DNA of 64,000 nt from Sporothrix humicola. Taxonomy: Eukaryota; Ascomycota; Sordariomycetes; Ophiostomatales; Ophiostomataceae. This document shows, in pieces, positions 32,928 through 42,822 of this stretch; within the stretch, counting starts at the first letter, position 1; the number at the start of each line of letters is the position of its first letter. The stretch is taken from positions 434,001 to 498,000 of the forward strand of contig WNYE01000009.1 of the NCBI GenBank assembly GCA_021396245.1, read 5' to 3'. Under the pieces are notes generated by a model. The model was given only the letters and a program-made list of their open reading frames with translations. It did no database searches and was not told where the DNA came from. The position numbers and the translations under genes were made by a program.

Positions 32928-35900
32928 ATGGAGGGTGCCTTCAACCATGTGGGCAACCACCTGATCTCCGACTCGGCTGCCGCCATTAAGGCTGGCGACA
33001 ACGACGACCTTTCCTCCATCGACCCGGACGAGAACCTGCTCTACAGCAAGTATGGCGGCCGCGAGGGTCTGGGCAGCGCCACGCGCCGCCGCCACGACGA
33101 CGACGACACGCACACCGAGGCGGCCTTTGACGACGCAGACAACGACAGCGTTGTGAGCGCTCTGGCCGACAATGTGCAATATGCAAAGCTGGGCGAGCCT
33201 GAGGAAGAGGAGAAGGAGCAGGAGCTGCCGGCCCATGCCTGTGCCTACTGCGGCATCCACTCGCCGGCCTCGGTCGTCAAGTGCATGATCTGCAACAAGT
33301 GGTTCTGCAGTGCCCGCGGCAACGCCATGTCGTCGCACATTGTCAACCATCTTGTCCGTGCCCGTCACAAGGAAGTCCAGCTTCATCCCGACTCTTCGCT
33401 CGGCGAGACCGTCCTCGAGTGCTACAACTGCGGCACCCGCAACGTCTTCATTCTCGGTTTCATCCCTGCCAAGTCAGACACCGTCGTTGTTCTGCTGTGC
33501 CGTCAGTCCTGTGTCTCCAACACGTCCGCCAAAGATATGAGCTGGGATGTGGCCCGTTGGCAGCCACTGATCGAGGACCGCCAGTTCCTGTCGTGGCTCG
33601 TTGCCCAGCCCAGCGACGCCGAGCAGCTGCGTGCCCGCCACCTGACGCCGCCCATGATCGCCCGTCTCGAGGAGCTGTGGAAGGATAACGCCAACGCCAC
33701 GGTCCAGGATTTGGAGCGCGCCGCCAGCGTCGACGACGACCCGCACCCGGTTCTGCTCAAGTACGACGACCCCTACCACTACCAGAACATCTTTGGCCCG
33801 CTCGTCAAGATGGAGTCCGACTACGACAAGAAGCTCAAGGAGGCCCAGAGCGAGGACAACCTGGTGATCCGCTGGGACTTTGGTCTCAACAACAAGCACA
33901 TGGCCAGCTTCATCCTGCCCAAGATCGAGTCTGGTGACGTCAAGCTGGCCGTCGGTGACGAGATGCGCCTCAAGTACAAAGGCGAGCTGCGTCAGCCCTG
34001 GGACGGCGTTGGTTATGTCGTCAAGATCCCGAATAACCAGTCGGACGAGGTCACGCTCGAGCTGCGCAAGACAGGCAACGAAAAGTCGGTGCCCACCGAG
34101 TGCACCCACAACTTCTCGGCCGACTATGTCTGGAAGGCCACCTCGTACGACCGCATGCAGGTCGCCATGAAGACGTTTGCCGTCGACGAGATGAGTGTGT
34201 CTGGCTACATCTTCCACAAGCTGCTCGGCCACGAGGTTGCTGTCGCGCCCATGAAGACCAACATGCCCAAGAAGTTTACGGCTCCCGCCCTGCCCGAGCT
34301 CAACGGCAGCCAGATCAGCGCCATCAAGGCCGTGCTCTCGACCCCCCTCAGTCTGATCCAGGGCCCACCCGGGACCGGCAAGACGGTCACGTCTGCCACC
34401 ATTATTTACCACCTGGCCAAGCTCAACAGTAGCCAAGTGCTCGTGTGCGCGCCGTCCAACGTCGCTGTCGACCAGCTTTGCGAGCGTGTGCACCGCACTG
34501 GACTCAAGGTTGTCCGTCTGACGGCCAAGTCGCGCGAGGATGTCGAGTCGTCTGTCAACTTCTTGGCTCTTCATGAGCAGGTCCGTATGAACGACACTAA
34601 CGTCGAGCTGGCCCGTCTACAGCAGCTCAAGAACGAAATTGGCGAGCTGTCTAGCGCCGACGAGAAGAAGTTCAAGCAGCTCACAAAGGCCGCCGAGCGC
34701 GAGATTCTTACCAACGCCGACGTTGTCTGCTGCACCTGTGTTGGTGCCGGCGACCCGCGCCTGTCCAAGATGAAGTTCCGCAACGTTCTCATCGACGAGT
34801 CTACCCAGTCGGCCGAGCCGGAGTGCATGATTCCCCTTGTCTTGGGCTGCAAGCAGGTTGTTCTGGTCGGTGACCACAAGCAGCTGGGTCCCGTCATCAT
34901 GAACAAGAAGGCCGCCAAGGCCGGTCTTAACCAGTCGCTCTTTGAGCGTCTCGTCAAGCTCGGCTTCTCGCCCATCCGCCTCAACGTCCAGTACCGCATG
35001 CACCCGCATCTTGCCGAGTTCCCGTCCAACATGTTCTACGAGGGTTCCCTGCAGAACGGCGTGACCATCCAGGAGCGTCTGCGTAGCGACGTCGACTTCC
35101 CCTGGCCGGTCGGCGATACGCCCATGATGTTCTGGTCCAACCTAGGCAACGAGGAGATCTCGGCGTCTGGCACCTCGTACCTCAACCGCACCGAGGCCTC
35201 AAACGTCGAAAAGATTGTCACGCGCTTCTTCAAAGCCGGCGTTAAGCCCGCCGACATTGGCGTCATCACGCCGTACGAGGGTCAGCGCAGCTACATTGTC
35301 ACCACCATGCAGAACACGGGCACCTTCAAGAAGGAGAGCTACAAGGAGGTCGAGGTCGCGTCCGTCGATGCCTTCCAGGGTCGTGAGAAGGACTACATTG
35401 TGCTGTCCTGTGTCCGCTCCAACGAGAACCACGGCATCGGTTTCCTGTCAGACCCGCGCCGTCTCAACGTCGCTCTCACGCGCGCCAAGTATGGTCTCGT
35501 TATTATCGGCAACCCCAAGGTCCTCGCCAAGCACGACCTGTGGTACCACCTGCTTGTCCACTTCAAGGACAGCAAGTGCCTTGTTGAGGGTCCCCTCAGC
35601 AACCTGCAGCCGTCCCTCCACCAGTTCAGCCGCCCCAAGCACAGCTACCGCCCGCCCCGCGCCTTTGGCAACGGCATCGGCAACGAAGTCAGCAACGGCG
35701 GCATGGGCGCAGGCAGCATGGGCAACGGCGGCGGCCACGGTGCTGGTGTTGGTGGTCCTGGTGGCCCTGGTGGCCCCGGCGGTGCCGGTCGTTACGGCCA
35801 TCACGGCGGTCACCACGGTGGCAATGGCGCTCGTGACTTTGACACGGGCTCAATCATGTCCTACATCCCCGACGATGTCTCCTCCATCCACAGCTCTGCT

Positions 35901-36335
35901 ATCGGTGGTGGCGCCAACCTCAGCTCTGCCTACCCGGCCATGTTCTCGAGCTTCAGCCCCGACCAGTGGCCCGGCCTGCCCGGTGCCAGCGCCATGGGCC
36001 GTTCTGGTGGAAAGGGCCGCAACCGTGGCGGTGGTGCCGAGAGTGTCGCCGGTGAGAGCGTCGCCAACTCCGAGTACACCGATATCACCGCTGGCTCCAG
36101 CGTTCTCGGCGGCAAGGGCGTCGGCCAGGGTGGTGTCAGCCTCGGCGCGGGTCTGCACGACACTGTGGCCAACGGCCGCATGACCTCGTACAGCCAGAGC
36201 GACCGCCTCAAGGACTACGTCGAGAACAGCGGTCGCCTCGCGGGAAACAACGGCTACCGGCGCTACGACGACGACCAGCAGAGCATCAGCACCACCGGCT
36301 TTGCCAGCCAGATTGGCGGCTCGGGCTACGACTGA
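32928..36335 (+). CDS. UPF1: NMD RNA helicase UPF1
   Basis: A single exon of 1135 residues; the start at 32928 (accATGG, MEGAFNHVGN) follows 99 in-frame leader codons. The Cys/His-rich UPF2-binding domain lies near 106-220 (CAYCGIHSPASVVKCMICNKWFC; ECYNCGTRN). The superfamily 1 helicase core follows, with Walker A GPPGTGKT near 479, DEST (motif II) near 622, VGDHKQLGP near 647, QYRMHPHLAEF, VDAFQGREKDY and NVALTRAKYG near 850. Beyond the core is a C-terminal tail of about 250 residues rich in Gly, His, Asn and Ser, less conserved and probably disordered, with a few SQ sites. It is an ATP-driven 5'-3' helicase central to nonsense-mediated decay. The yeast protein has 971 residues, so the tail accounts for the extra length. 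Confidence 0.97.
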   Translation: MEGAFNHVGNHLISDSAAAIKAGDNDDLSSIDPDENLLYSKYGGREGLGSATRRRHDDDDTHTEAAFDDADNDSVVSALADNVQYAKLGEPEEEEKEQELPAHACAYCGIHSPASVVKCMICNKWFCSARGNAMSSHIVNHLVRARHKEVQLHPDSSLGETVLECYNCGTRNVFILGFIPAKSDTVVVLLCRQSCVSNTSAKDMSWDVARWQPLIEDRQFLSWLVAQPSDAEQLRARHLTPPMIARLEELWKDNANATVQDLERAASVDDDPHPVLLKYDDPYHYQNIFGPLVKMESDYDKKLKEAQSEDNLVIRWDFGLNNKHMASFILPKIESGDVKLAVGDEMRLKYKGELRQPWDGVGYVVKIPNNQSDEVTLELRKTGNEKSVPTECTHNFSADYVWKATSYDRMQVAMKTFAVDEMSVSGYIFHKLLGHEVAVAPMKTNMPKKFTAPALPELNGSQISAIKAVLSTPLSLIQGPPGTGKTVTSATIIYHLAKLNSSQVLVCAPSNVAVDQLCERVHRTGLKVVRLTAKSREDVESSVNFLALHEQVRMNDTNVELARLQQLKNEIGELSSADEKKFKQLTKAAEREILTNADVVCCTCVGAGDPRLSKMKFRNVLIDESTQSAEPECMIPLVLGCKQVVLVGDHKQLGPVIMNKKAAKAGLNQSLFERLVKLGFSPIRLNVQYRMHPHLAEFPSNMFYEGSLQNGVTIQERLRSDVDFPWPVGDTPMMFWSNLGNEEISASGTSYLNRTEASNVEKIVTRFFKAGVKPADIGVITPYEGQRSYIVTTMQNTGTFKKESYKEVEVASVDAFQGREKDYIVLSCVRSNENHGIGFLSDPRRLNVALTRAKYGLVIIGNPKVLAKHDLWYHLLVHFKDSKCLVEGPLSNLQPSLHQFSRPKHSYRPPRAFGNGIGNEVSNGGMGAGSMGNGGGHGAGVGGPGGPGGPGGAGRYGHHGGHHGGNGARDFDTGSIMSYIPDDVSSIHSSAIGGGANLSSAYPAMFSSFSPDQWPGLPGASAMGRSGGKGRNRGGGAESVAGESVANSEYTDITAGSSVLGGKGVGQGGVSLGAGLHDTVANGRMTSYSQSDRLKDYVENSGRLAGNNGYRRYDDDQQSISTTGFASQIGGSGYD

Positions 36336-37804
36336 GCTGTGTGCGTGTAGTGGGCCAATATAGGCTCTCACAATATTCTTTTTTTTTCAAGGAGGGAGAA
36401 AAGGCACTTTTTTGGTATTCTTTCCTTCCATGAAGAGGTTCTCAACTCTGAGCACATCCAGTCAGTGGCCAGAAATAGCATCTATACGCCAGATGCGCCA
36501 GACTACCCCGTCTCGGGCAGTTGGGCCGCCGATGGTGGCATCAAATGGGCAGCACGAGGCTGCGCCTCTGACTCTACCCTCTCAAGATCTCTCTTCATGG
36601 GATAGGACATGAATGATTCAGGCCATAAACCTTGGCTAGCCAATGACACAGTGCCTTCCACGTCCTTATGGATACAGGTTCGTGTCAGCGACTGACTGAG
36701 CCGCTGCATTGTCTAATGTAGCCGAAGACGTTGCCAGCCGCGAGTGTCGTGGTTTCGGGTGGCTTTATATTTGAAGGTGGTCAGGCACCGTTACTCGATG
36801 ACTTGGGCCTGGGTTCGTGCTCTTCACGAGGGCTTCGAACAATTCCAGGTCAGTCTGTGGTGGGCCGTGTGCCGGACCAGAAACGGCGGATAGAGTTGGG
36901 TTTTTTTTTCGTCTGCGAAAGGTATGAATGGCGGTCCTGTGTATTTCAAAAGAAAATGATAAACGTAGATCAACAAAAATGAAGCAGACATATAGAAATA
37001 GTGCTGGGTGGTGCTACAAGGAGATCCGGAGACAAGCACAGGGTGGTAAATTGCAATTTTATTCCTAGTTGCTGTGCTCCTGATTTATGAAAAATGTTGT
37101 TAAGTATAAAGTTTTTGTGCATATTAGTCTTCCTTTTTTATCCGTTTGCTTGGATATATTCTGCTTGATAACTGTACGACATACTTTCTCTCGTGTTATT
37201 CTGTTATTCAAGACAGTATATCATTTACTAGCTCTTTTATTATTTACTTCCCCTTTTCTTTTTTCTTTTTCTTTTAAAACAAAATAAAACAGTAATACAT
37301 GAAATAAAATATACCGCCTAGCGACGCCAATAACACCATATCTAATTTTGTGACAATTTGTAACAATTCTTCAGCTAGCAACTGATGCTAGACGTGCACA
37401 AGCTGTCACCAAAGAGGATCCTCGTATTACTTCAGCTTCGAGCTCTGACACGGATGAAACCCAAGCCCGGATCAGCACTGAAAGTGGGGCCTATTGCCCC
37501 GAGCGAAGTGTAAGTTGGCCCGTCCCGGCCTACAAAATTACTGGGGCAGAAAACCGTTTTGCTTCCCTGGCAGCGCCCCCTCCGATCGACCTTTCCTATT
37601 TAGGCGTATCACAAGCTCCTTCCCATCGACGACACATCTTGGTTGCTCTTTCCCCATCTGCACGTCTTTCGTCTTTTCTTTCCATTTTTCTCGACATCTC
37701 GACTATTTTGCCCCTTTTCTACATCGTCGCCTTATTTACTACTTTGTTTACTATTCGCGGCGGTAGATACCCTTAGCATACACTTCTTCAGCGCAATCCA
37801 CGCA
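36336..37804. other. Spacer between UPF1 and the peroxiredoxin-like gene
   Basis: AT-rich, with T-rich tracts near 36380, 36900 and 37240-37290. A GGAAGGAGC motif (complement) lies at 37615-37623, just before the pyrimidine-rich leader of the next gene. No gene seen. Confidence 0.5.
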
Positions 37805-38664
37805 ATGACCGCGTCTGAGGACATGTCAGGCGCCGCCTGTGCCCTGCCGACCGACAATGACGGGGTCAATCCGGCGAATTTTACGGGCTCTGTACGCACC
37901 GACAACAAGCTCCCCTCGAGCAGCACAATAAAGAAGACGGCAGATTTGCCCATTCTCGACCGCGAGGGCAAATCGCATTCTTTCAAGAGCCTCTACGCGG
38001 GCTACAAGGGCCAGACGCTCGTCATCTTTGTCCGTCACTTTTTCTGCGGTGTAAGTTTGTTGGATATTTCAGTGTTTAGTGTTCAATTGACATTTTACTT
38101 TTTTCTTGCTGACACGTATAGAACTGCCAAGAATATCTTCGCATCCTGTCCGAGGCGATCCCGCTCGCAGCTCTCGCCAAGGCGCCGACCCCAACACAAA
38201 TCGTCGTCGTCGGTTGCGGCGACCCGTCGCTGATTGACATGTACGTCGAGGCCTCGGCGTGTGCTTACCCCGTGTATGCAGACCCGACGCGCCGTCTTTA
38301 CGACGAGTTCGGCATGGTTTGTTCGCTGGCCATGGGCGCGCCGCCCAAGTACATGAAGCACACCAATATGTGGGCGTCGTCGTTCCGGTCAATTGCCCAG
38401 GGCCTGCGCCAGCTCCCCAAGGGCCTGGCACTCAAGTCGGGGAACCAGCGCCAAGTAGGCGGTGAATTCTTGTTTCAGAACCCTGGAGACGGAAGTGCCG
38501 TGACTGTGTCGTGGTGCCACCGCATGAAGAACACACGGGACCACGCCGAGACGGATGAGCTGGAGACAGTGCTTGGTCTGGAAAAGACAGAGGTCGAGCC
38601 AAAGGCAGAGGAGCAGGCTGCACCAGAAGCACCACCGACAGCCGCAGTAACGACAACAGAATAG
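37805..38664 (+). CDS. Peroxiredoxin-like protein (PRXL2/AAED1-type AhpC-TSA fold)
   Basis: Two exons, 37805-38050 and 38122-38664, giving 262 residues. The 71-nt intron (GTAAGT donor, ATAG acceptor) falls inside the active-site motif: exon 1 ends FVRHFFCG and exon 2 starts NCQEYLRIL, so the C-G-N-C motif is assembled by splicing. The thioredoxin-like fold continues with PTQIVVVGCGDPSLIDMY, CAYPVYADPTRRLYDEFGM and GGEFLFQNPGDG. The C-terminal 45 residues are Glu/Ala/Pro/Thr-rich and probably disordered. This is the AhpC/TSA-related family often annotated AAED1 or PRXL2C. A redox role is expected, but substrate and partner are unknown. It converges on the repeat gene, with only about 200 bp between stop codons. 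Confidence 0.85.
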
Positions 38665-38868
38665 AAAAGACGTCTCTGAACCACGAAAGCTACACCTAGA
38701 TTGCATGAACGATATCACAAGCAGGCACAAATTGAAAACGACGCGGTCAGCTTTTAATAAATCAATTTATAACTATCTTTGTATAATGCCTGTATCACAC
38801 AAATGCATTACAAAGTTGGTAGCTACCAGACATATCCTTGGATTTGTATCCAACTCAGTACGCACACA

Positions 38869-40416
38869 TTACAAGTTCTCCTGGGCCATGACCCACATGG
38901 CCACCAGATCCGGGCACTGGCGAGCAATCCTTTTCTGGGTGATGTGATTCGACAGCATCACGGAAAGCGTGCCTTCCCTAGCAACCAACTTCGCCATATT
39001 CTCGTTGACCATGCGCATGGTATGGACTGGCATCGAATCACTGGCAGTAGCGTGGGGTGCAATCCCCGAATACCCCCCCACGCTATGGCGATGTCCGGCC
39101 AGTCGCTGAACCTGTTCCATCATTTTGCAATCTACTTCATGGCGCACATGGCCGGGCTCGATCGACATGTGAACGAGCCACGAGTTTCCGAAAACACCTT
39201 TATCCGGCTGGCCGCCCCATTTGCGAAGACGTTCTGTCGCGTGACCGGCCTCGACAGGACGGTAGCCCGGTCTGGCCGAGACGCCGGACTGCAGGGGAAT
39301 TGTGGTCGTGGCAAAAAGGTAACGGCGGCCCTGCTGGTGCTGGTATTGGTGTTGGTGTTGGTGCGATGTGGATGGTACCGATGCCATCGAGGCGTCCGAC
39401 CTTATGGACGAGACACTGAATCGATGACTGGTCGAAGGCACCGAGCTGATTGTGCTGGCACCGCCAGTGCTGCTGGCAGTGCTCTGGCCTGTATTGGTCC
39501 GGGTCCGAGTGCTGGCTACCGAAGCAGCCAAGCTGTTGCGCCGGGCCAGACCATCCACAAAGCCCGTCATTAATGGCATATTAGCCGTGCTGGATGACGG
39601 CGGCAGCATTCCCGGTGCGAAATCCTGGCGCTGGTGGTTGTGGTTCTGGTGGTGGAGGTGGTTGAAACTGTTGCGTGCCGAGTGAGGGACAATGATCTGG
39701 TGCTTTAAAACGAGCGTGGCGCGGCGGTAGACGGGCATATCGTCGCCACAAGTGTCTTTGCCGCTTTTGTGAACAGCTGCAAAGACACCGCCGGCTTTGT
39801 TGTCCTTGGTGTCGGGGTAGTCTTCGTACACAGTCATGGTCACCCGCAATCCTGCGACTTCGGGGTTGGTTCCAAAGCAGCGCAGGCTCTCCGCCCGGTA
39901 TGGACCGATGATGTGGCCGTTGACGGCGACGACACATGCAGTTGTCTGCGTGTGCTTGAAGCGGTTGTTCTCGTTGCACGAGAACAACTGCGTCTGGGCC
40001 CACTGCTTCTGACGGCGGAGTTCCTGACGGTTGCCGCTGTGGTTGAGCTCAAACTCATAGCCCGTGATTGGTGGCAGGAAGCCTGGAGCCGATGGACCTG
40101 GGGAGTTGAGTAGCGGGCAACTGCTGCTCTCACTGGTTTCTTGAGCAGGCCCTGCCACGGGCGTTTCCACGGGGGTGTGTGCAGGCAGTTCGTCGGACTG
40201 TTTGTCAGACCTTTTGTCAGGAACTGCCACGTGAACCTTTACCTTTGCAGGCGCCGGCGTAGGCACCGGTGTGGCCTCAGCCGATGGGGCGGCCGAGACC
40301 GAAGCAGAAGAGTTCACGCGAAGCAGCGGAAGAGGCGACCGTGCACGAACAGTCCCGGCGGTGGAAGAGGCTGCCGTGCGGGCAGCCGCCGACGCGGCGA
40401 TTAAAAGGCCGGACCG
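38869..40416 (-). CDS. Unrecognised reading frame, downstream half of a TAG-split gene
   Basis: About 515 codons are open in exactly the same frame as the upstream half, separated from it only by a TAG at 40417-40419. There is no ATG before the protein-like core; the first in-frame start-like codon is GTG at 40317. This half is therefore unlikely to be an independent gene. The core (ITGYEFELNHSGNRQELRRQ, FKHTQTTACVVAVNGHIIGPYRAESLRCFG, LRVTMTVYEDYPDTKDNKAGGVFAAVHKSG, MPVYRRATLVLKHQIIVP) reads like a folded domain I do not recognise. It is followed by a Ser/Thr/His/Gln-rich region and a C-terminus ending DLVAMWVMAQENL. It could be the distal exon of the upstream gene, a readthrough extension, or the dead half of a pseudogene. 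Confidence 0.5.
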   Translation of the reverse strand, partial: RSGLLIAASAAARTAASSTAGTVRARSPLPLLRVNSSASVSAAPSAEATPVPTPAPAKVKVHVAVPDKRSDKQSDELPAHTPVETPVAGPAQETSESSSCPLLNSPGPSAPGFLPPITGYEFELNHSGNRQELRRQKQWAQTQLFSCNENNRFKHTQTTACVVAVNGHIIGPYRAESLRCFGTNPEVAGLRVTMTVYEDYPDTKDNKAGGVFAAVHKSGKDTCGDDMPVYRRATLVLKHQIIVPHSARNSFNHLHHQNHNHQRQDFAPGMLPPSSSTANMPLMTGFVDGLARRNSLAASVASTRTRTNTGQSTASSTGGASTISSVPSTSHRFSVSSIRSDASMASVPSTSHQHQHQYQHQQGRRYLFATTTIPLQSGVSARPGYRPVEAGHATERLRKWGGQPDKGVFGNSWLVHMSIEPGHVRHEVDCKMMEQVQRLAGHRHSVGGYSGIAPHATASDSMPVHTMRMVNENMAKLVAREGTLSVMLSNHITQKRIARQCPDLVAMWVMAQENL

Positions 40417-41811
40417 CTAGTCCGAGCCCTGATTTGCCGCATCTCCAACCTGGTTCTTCTGGTTGAACTGGTTGACCTGGTTGACCTGGTTGACCTGGTT
40501 GACCTGGTTGACCTGGTTGACCTGGTTGACCTGGTTGACTTGGTTGCCGTTGTTGCTCACATGAGTTCCGTCAGTACTTGACGGAGTGGGGATGGGGATG
40601 ACGGTGCTGCTGGAATCGGAAGCGTTGCTCGGAGCTTGAACCGGAGCCTGTACCGGAGCCTGAACGGGAGCGTGAACGGGATCGTGAACGGGAGCGTGAA
40701 CGGGAGCGTGAACGGGAGCTTGAACCGGAGCCTGAACCGGAGCCTGAACCGGAGCCTGGACCGGAGCCTGAACCGGAGCCTGAACCGAAGCCTGAACCGG
40801 AGCCTGAACCGGAGCCTGAACGAATGACGGGGCAGTCGGGCTAAGGGGGTTAAGGGCAGTACCCGAGAAATTCCCTCCTTCCGCCCTCCACTGATTTTGC
40901 ATCTCACACAATGTGTCGTAGTCTTCGCTGTCTCCCAATCCATCCATATATTTTGAAAAGGTGTTGGTGAGTGCGCGAGTGAACACCTGTTTCTGCTCGA
41001 GCGACCAAGTTGTTGGCATGTTCAAAGCAAGCTTCCTGTCGCGATCCAGAGTTTGGAAGTTTGTAGCGGCATAATACTCGCGCTTCTTCCGATCCCAGGC
41101 GGTGTGAACGAGACCCTCGAAACTGAAAGTTTCAAGGTTGATGCCCTGGAAGGTTGTGTCGGCTCCAGGGAGCGGCTCGTATGAAGTTGTGCCGTTGCAG
41201 CCGCTCGGGGGCACATTGCCGTAGAGCACATCATAGACATTGCCGTTGGCTTCGTGGACCCGGTGGATCTCAGCCTTATTCTGCTGGGAGTGCTGCTGGG
41301 CATTGTGCTGGAGGACCTGCTGGATATTCTGCTGAATATTATGCTGAGCGTTCTGCTGGGAGTGCTGCTGGTTGAGCCGCTGCAGGCGCTCGTTGAGCCT
41401 GTGCTGTTCTTGCGCCCTGGCATACTCATCAAGCGCCACCGAGGCCTCAGCATGAGTCCAATTCTCCAGCTCGGGGGCCCTATCGGCAGCGGTCAGGGAC
41501 ACGTCGCCACGGCGAAGCGGCGTGAAGCCCGCTGTCAGCTGGTCGTACTGGGCCCGGATATGAGGAGGAGCGGTCTCGATCAGCCGAGTGTCGTATGGAG
41601 AGGGAATGCCTTTGGGGATTGTCAGAAACACGGGAAAATTCTGCGAGTTGTATCCGGGGACGCGGCGATCGCAGTGGATGCCGAGGACCTGCAGCTTGTG
41701 CTCATATTTAAGCGGGGCGCTTTCCAGGAATACATAGCCAAAAGCAGCGTTGAAATCCGGGTTGTAGTTGAAGGGGTGGGAGGGCAAGGTCTTGCCTTTG
41801 GAGGCGCTCAT
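40417..41811 (-). CDS. Unrecognised Gln/Pro-repeat protein, upstream half of a TAG-split gene
   Basis: An ATG-started frame of 464 residues (MSASKGKTLPSHPFNYNPDF). The first 130 residues look globular (AAFGYVFLESAPLKYEHKLQVLGIHCDRRVPGYNSQNFPVFLTIPKGIPSPYD). A Gln/Asn/His-rich coiled segment (about 140-190) follows, then a second protein-like block (FSFEGLVHTAWDRKKREYYAATNFQTLDRDRKLALNMPTTWSLEQKQ). After that come 16 units of a VQAP tetrapeptide and a QVN tripeptide array ending at TAG. I know no family for it. A candidate intron (GTGAGC at 40560, acceptor ...GGACTAG at 40417, 144 nt, phase 0) would remove the QVN array and the stop, and fuse this half to the downstream frame as one protein of 932 residues. 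Confidence 0.55.
   Translation of the reverse strand: MSASKGKTLPSHPFNYNPDFNAAFGYVFLESAPLKYEHKLQVLGIHCDRRVPGYNSQNFPVFLTIPKGIPSPYDTRLIETAPPHIRAQYDQLTAGFTPLRRGDVSLTAADRAPELENWTHAEASVALDEYARAQEQHRLNERLQRLNQQHSQQNAQHNIQQNIQQVLQHNAQQHSQQNKAEIHRVHEANGNVYDVLYGNVPPSGCNGTTSYEPLPGADTTFQGINLETFSFEGLVHTAWDRKKREYYAATNFQTLDRDRKLALNMPTTWSLEQKQVFTRALTNTFSKYMDGLGDSEDYDTLCEMQNQWRAEGGNFSGTALNPLSPTAPSFVQAPVQAPVQASVQAPVQAPVQAPVQAPVQAPVQAPVHAPVHAPVHDPVHAPVQAPVQAPVQAPSNASDSSSTVIPIPTPSSTDGTHVSNNGNQVNQVNQVNQVNQVNQVNQVNQVNQFNQKNQVGDAANQGSD
40453..40545 (-). repeat. 9-bp tandem repeat encoding Gln-Val-Asn
   Basis: Eight near-identical CAGGTCAAC units, followed by diverged QFN and QKN units, in frame at the end of the upstream half of the TAG-split gene. 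The units are almost identical at DNA level, so the array is probably young and length-variable. Confidence 0.95.
40630..40821 (-). repeat. 12-bp tandem repeat encoding Val-Gln-Ala-Pro
   Basis: Sixteen in-frame 12-bp units encode VQAP with VHAP, VHDP and VQAS variants. Replacements and third-position changes cluster in the middle, suggesting unequal exchange after divergence. Confidence 0.95.
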
Positions 41812-42822
41812 CTTGGCGCTTCTGGTGACGGAACCCGGGTGCTATCGTCTGTAAATGATACAGACGTAGCAGGGGTTGAATTTTACAGAAGGGAAGAGAT
41901 GAACAGATGGGGGTTTGGGAATATGGGGTTATGGGAATATGGGAATATGAAGAGATGGAGAGGGAAGAGAAAAGAGAGGATGGGGAGGGAAGGGGGATGT
42001 CGAGTGAGAGGGTTGAGACAGAAGGGAGCTTTTTTGCGTCCCATATCGAGGCGGACTGGTCTTGCATCTCTATATATATGTCTGCGTATCTGTCTGTGTA
42101 CGCAATGATGGTGAGCACACAAAATGTACGTGAATAACACACTGTCATCACCAACAAGTAGTGAATATTTGCCCACAGCCTCTTAGTTGAGACCAGTGCC
42201 AGGCCGCGAGTGAATATACTTGTGATATGCAGCAAGGGACTGTGGAAAACAAGAGTATCGACGAGCCTGCGCAGACTACAGTAGGGTTCTGCTACAGTGG
42301 CGTCGACATACGCACTTACACACGGCCACAGCCTGGTATTTTCTGTAGTCGGGAGATTACCGTATTAGGCAACATCTAGTTAATTTGGTGTACTGGATAC
42401 ATCGCAAGAGTCACAAGAAGGCGGCTCACGGGACGCGCTAACAAAACCAGATTACGAATTCAGGGTTTTAGGGGTCTTTGACGGCGCAAAAGGCTTCCAT
42501 GGACGATTCTGATTCGTTCGGTAAGTATCGAATTTTAGAGTCTTCGGTAAGTATCGAATTTTAGAGTCTTTCGGCAAGTCTCGAATTTTAGTGTTTTGCA
42601 GATAGTCATTGCTATTATTGGTTCTCAGTTTTCAAGATGATGCTTAGTTCCCTAAAATGCTTGATTTTCCTTCCCCCAGACTGTCATCCCCGTCGTGTTC
42701 ATCAACGCCATGCGTCATGTAATGCCCAAAATTCGATGGTTACCGCACGCCGGTCGTTTGCACTTCGTTGCCGGCCTGGTGGCTTATACATGTATTACCC
42801 CCACTCGTCCCTCCCTCACCGT
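41812..42822. other. Spacer upstream of the repeat gene, downstream of CYP40
   Basis: Low-complexity purine-rich sequence (41880-42030) flanks the repeat-gene start. A 26-bp tandem repeat lies at 42517-42593. No gene seen. Confidence 0.5.
42517..42593. repeat. 26-bp tandem repeat, three copies
   Basis: Two exact copies of a 26-bp unit (42517-42542 and 42543-42568) and a third diverged copy (42569-42593). The exact copies contain GGTAAGTAT, a perfect fungal 5' splice-site consensus on the plus strand; the third has GGCAAGTCT. It is non-coding, 3' of CYP40. Confidence 0.9.

Noticed and set aside
33474..34574. 366-codon minus-strand frame inside UPF1
   Set aside because: Antisense shadow of the helicase core; composition is an artefact of the UPF1 codons.
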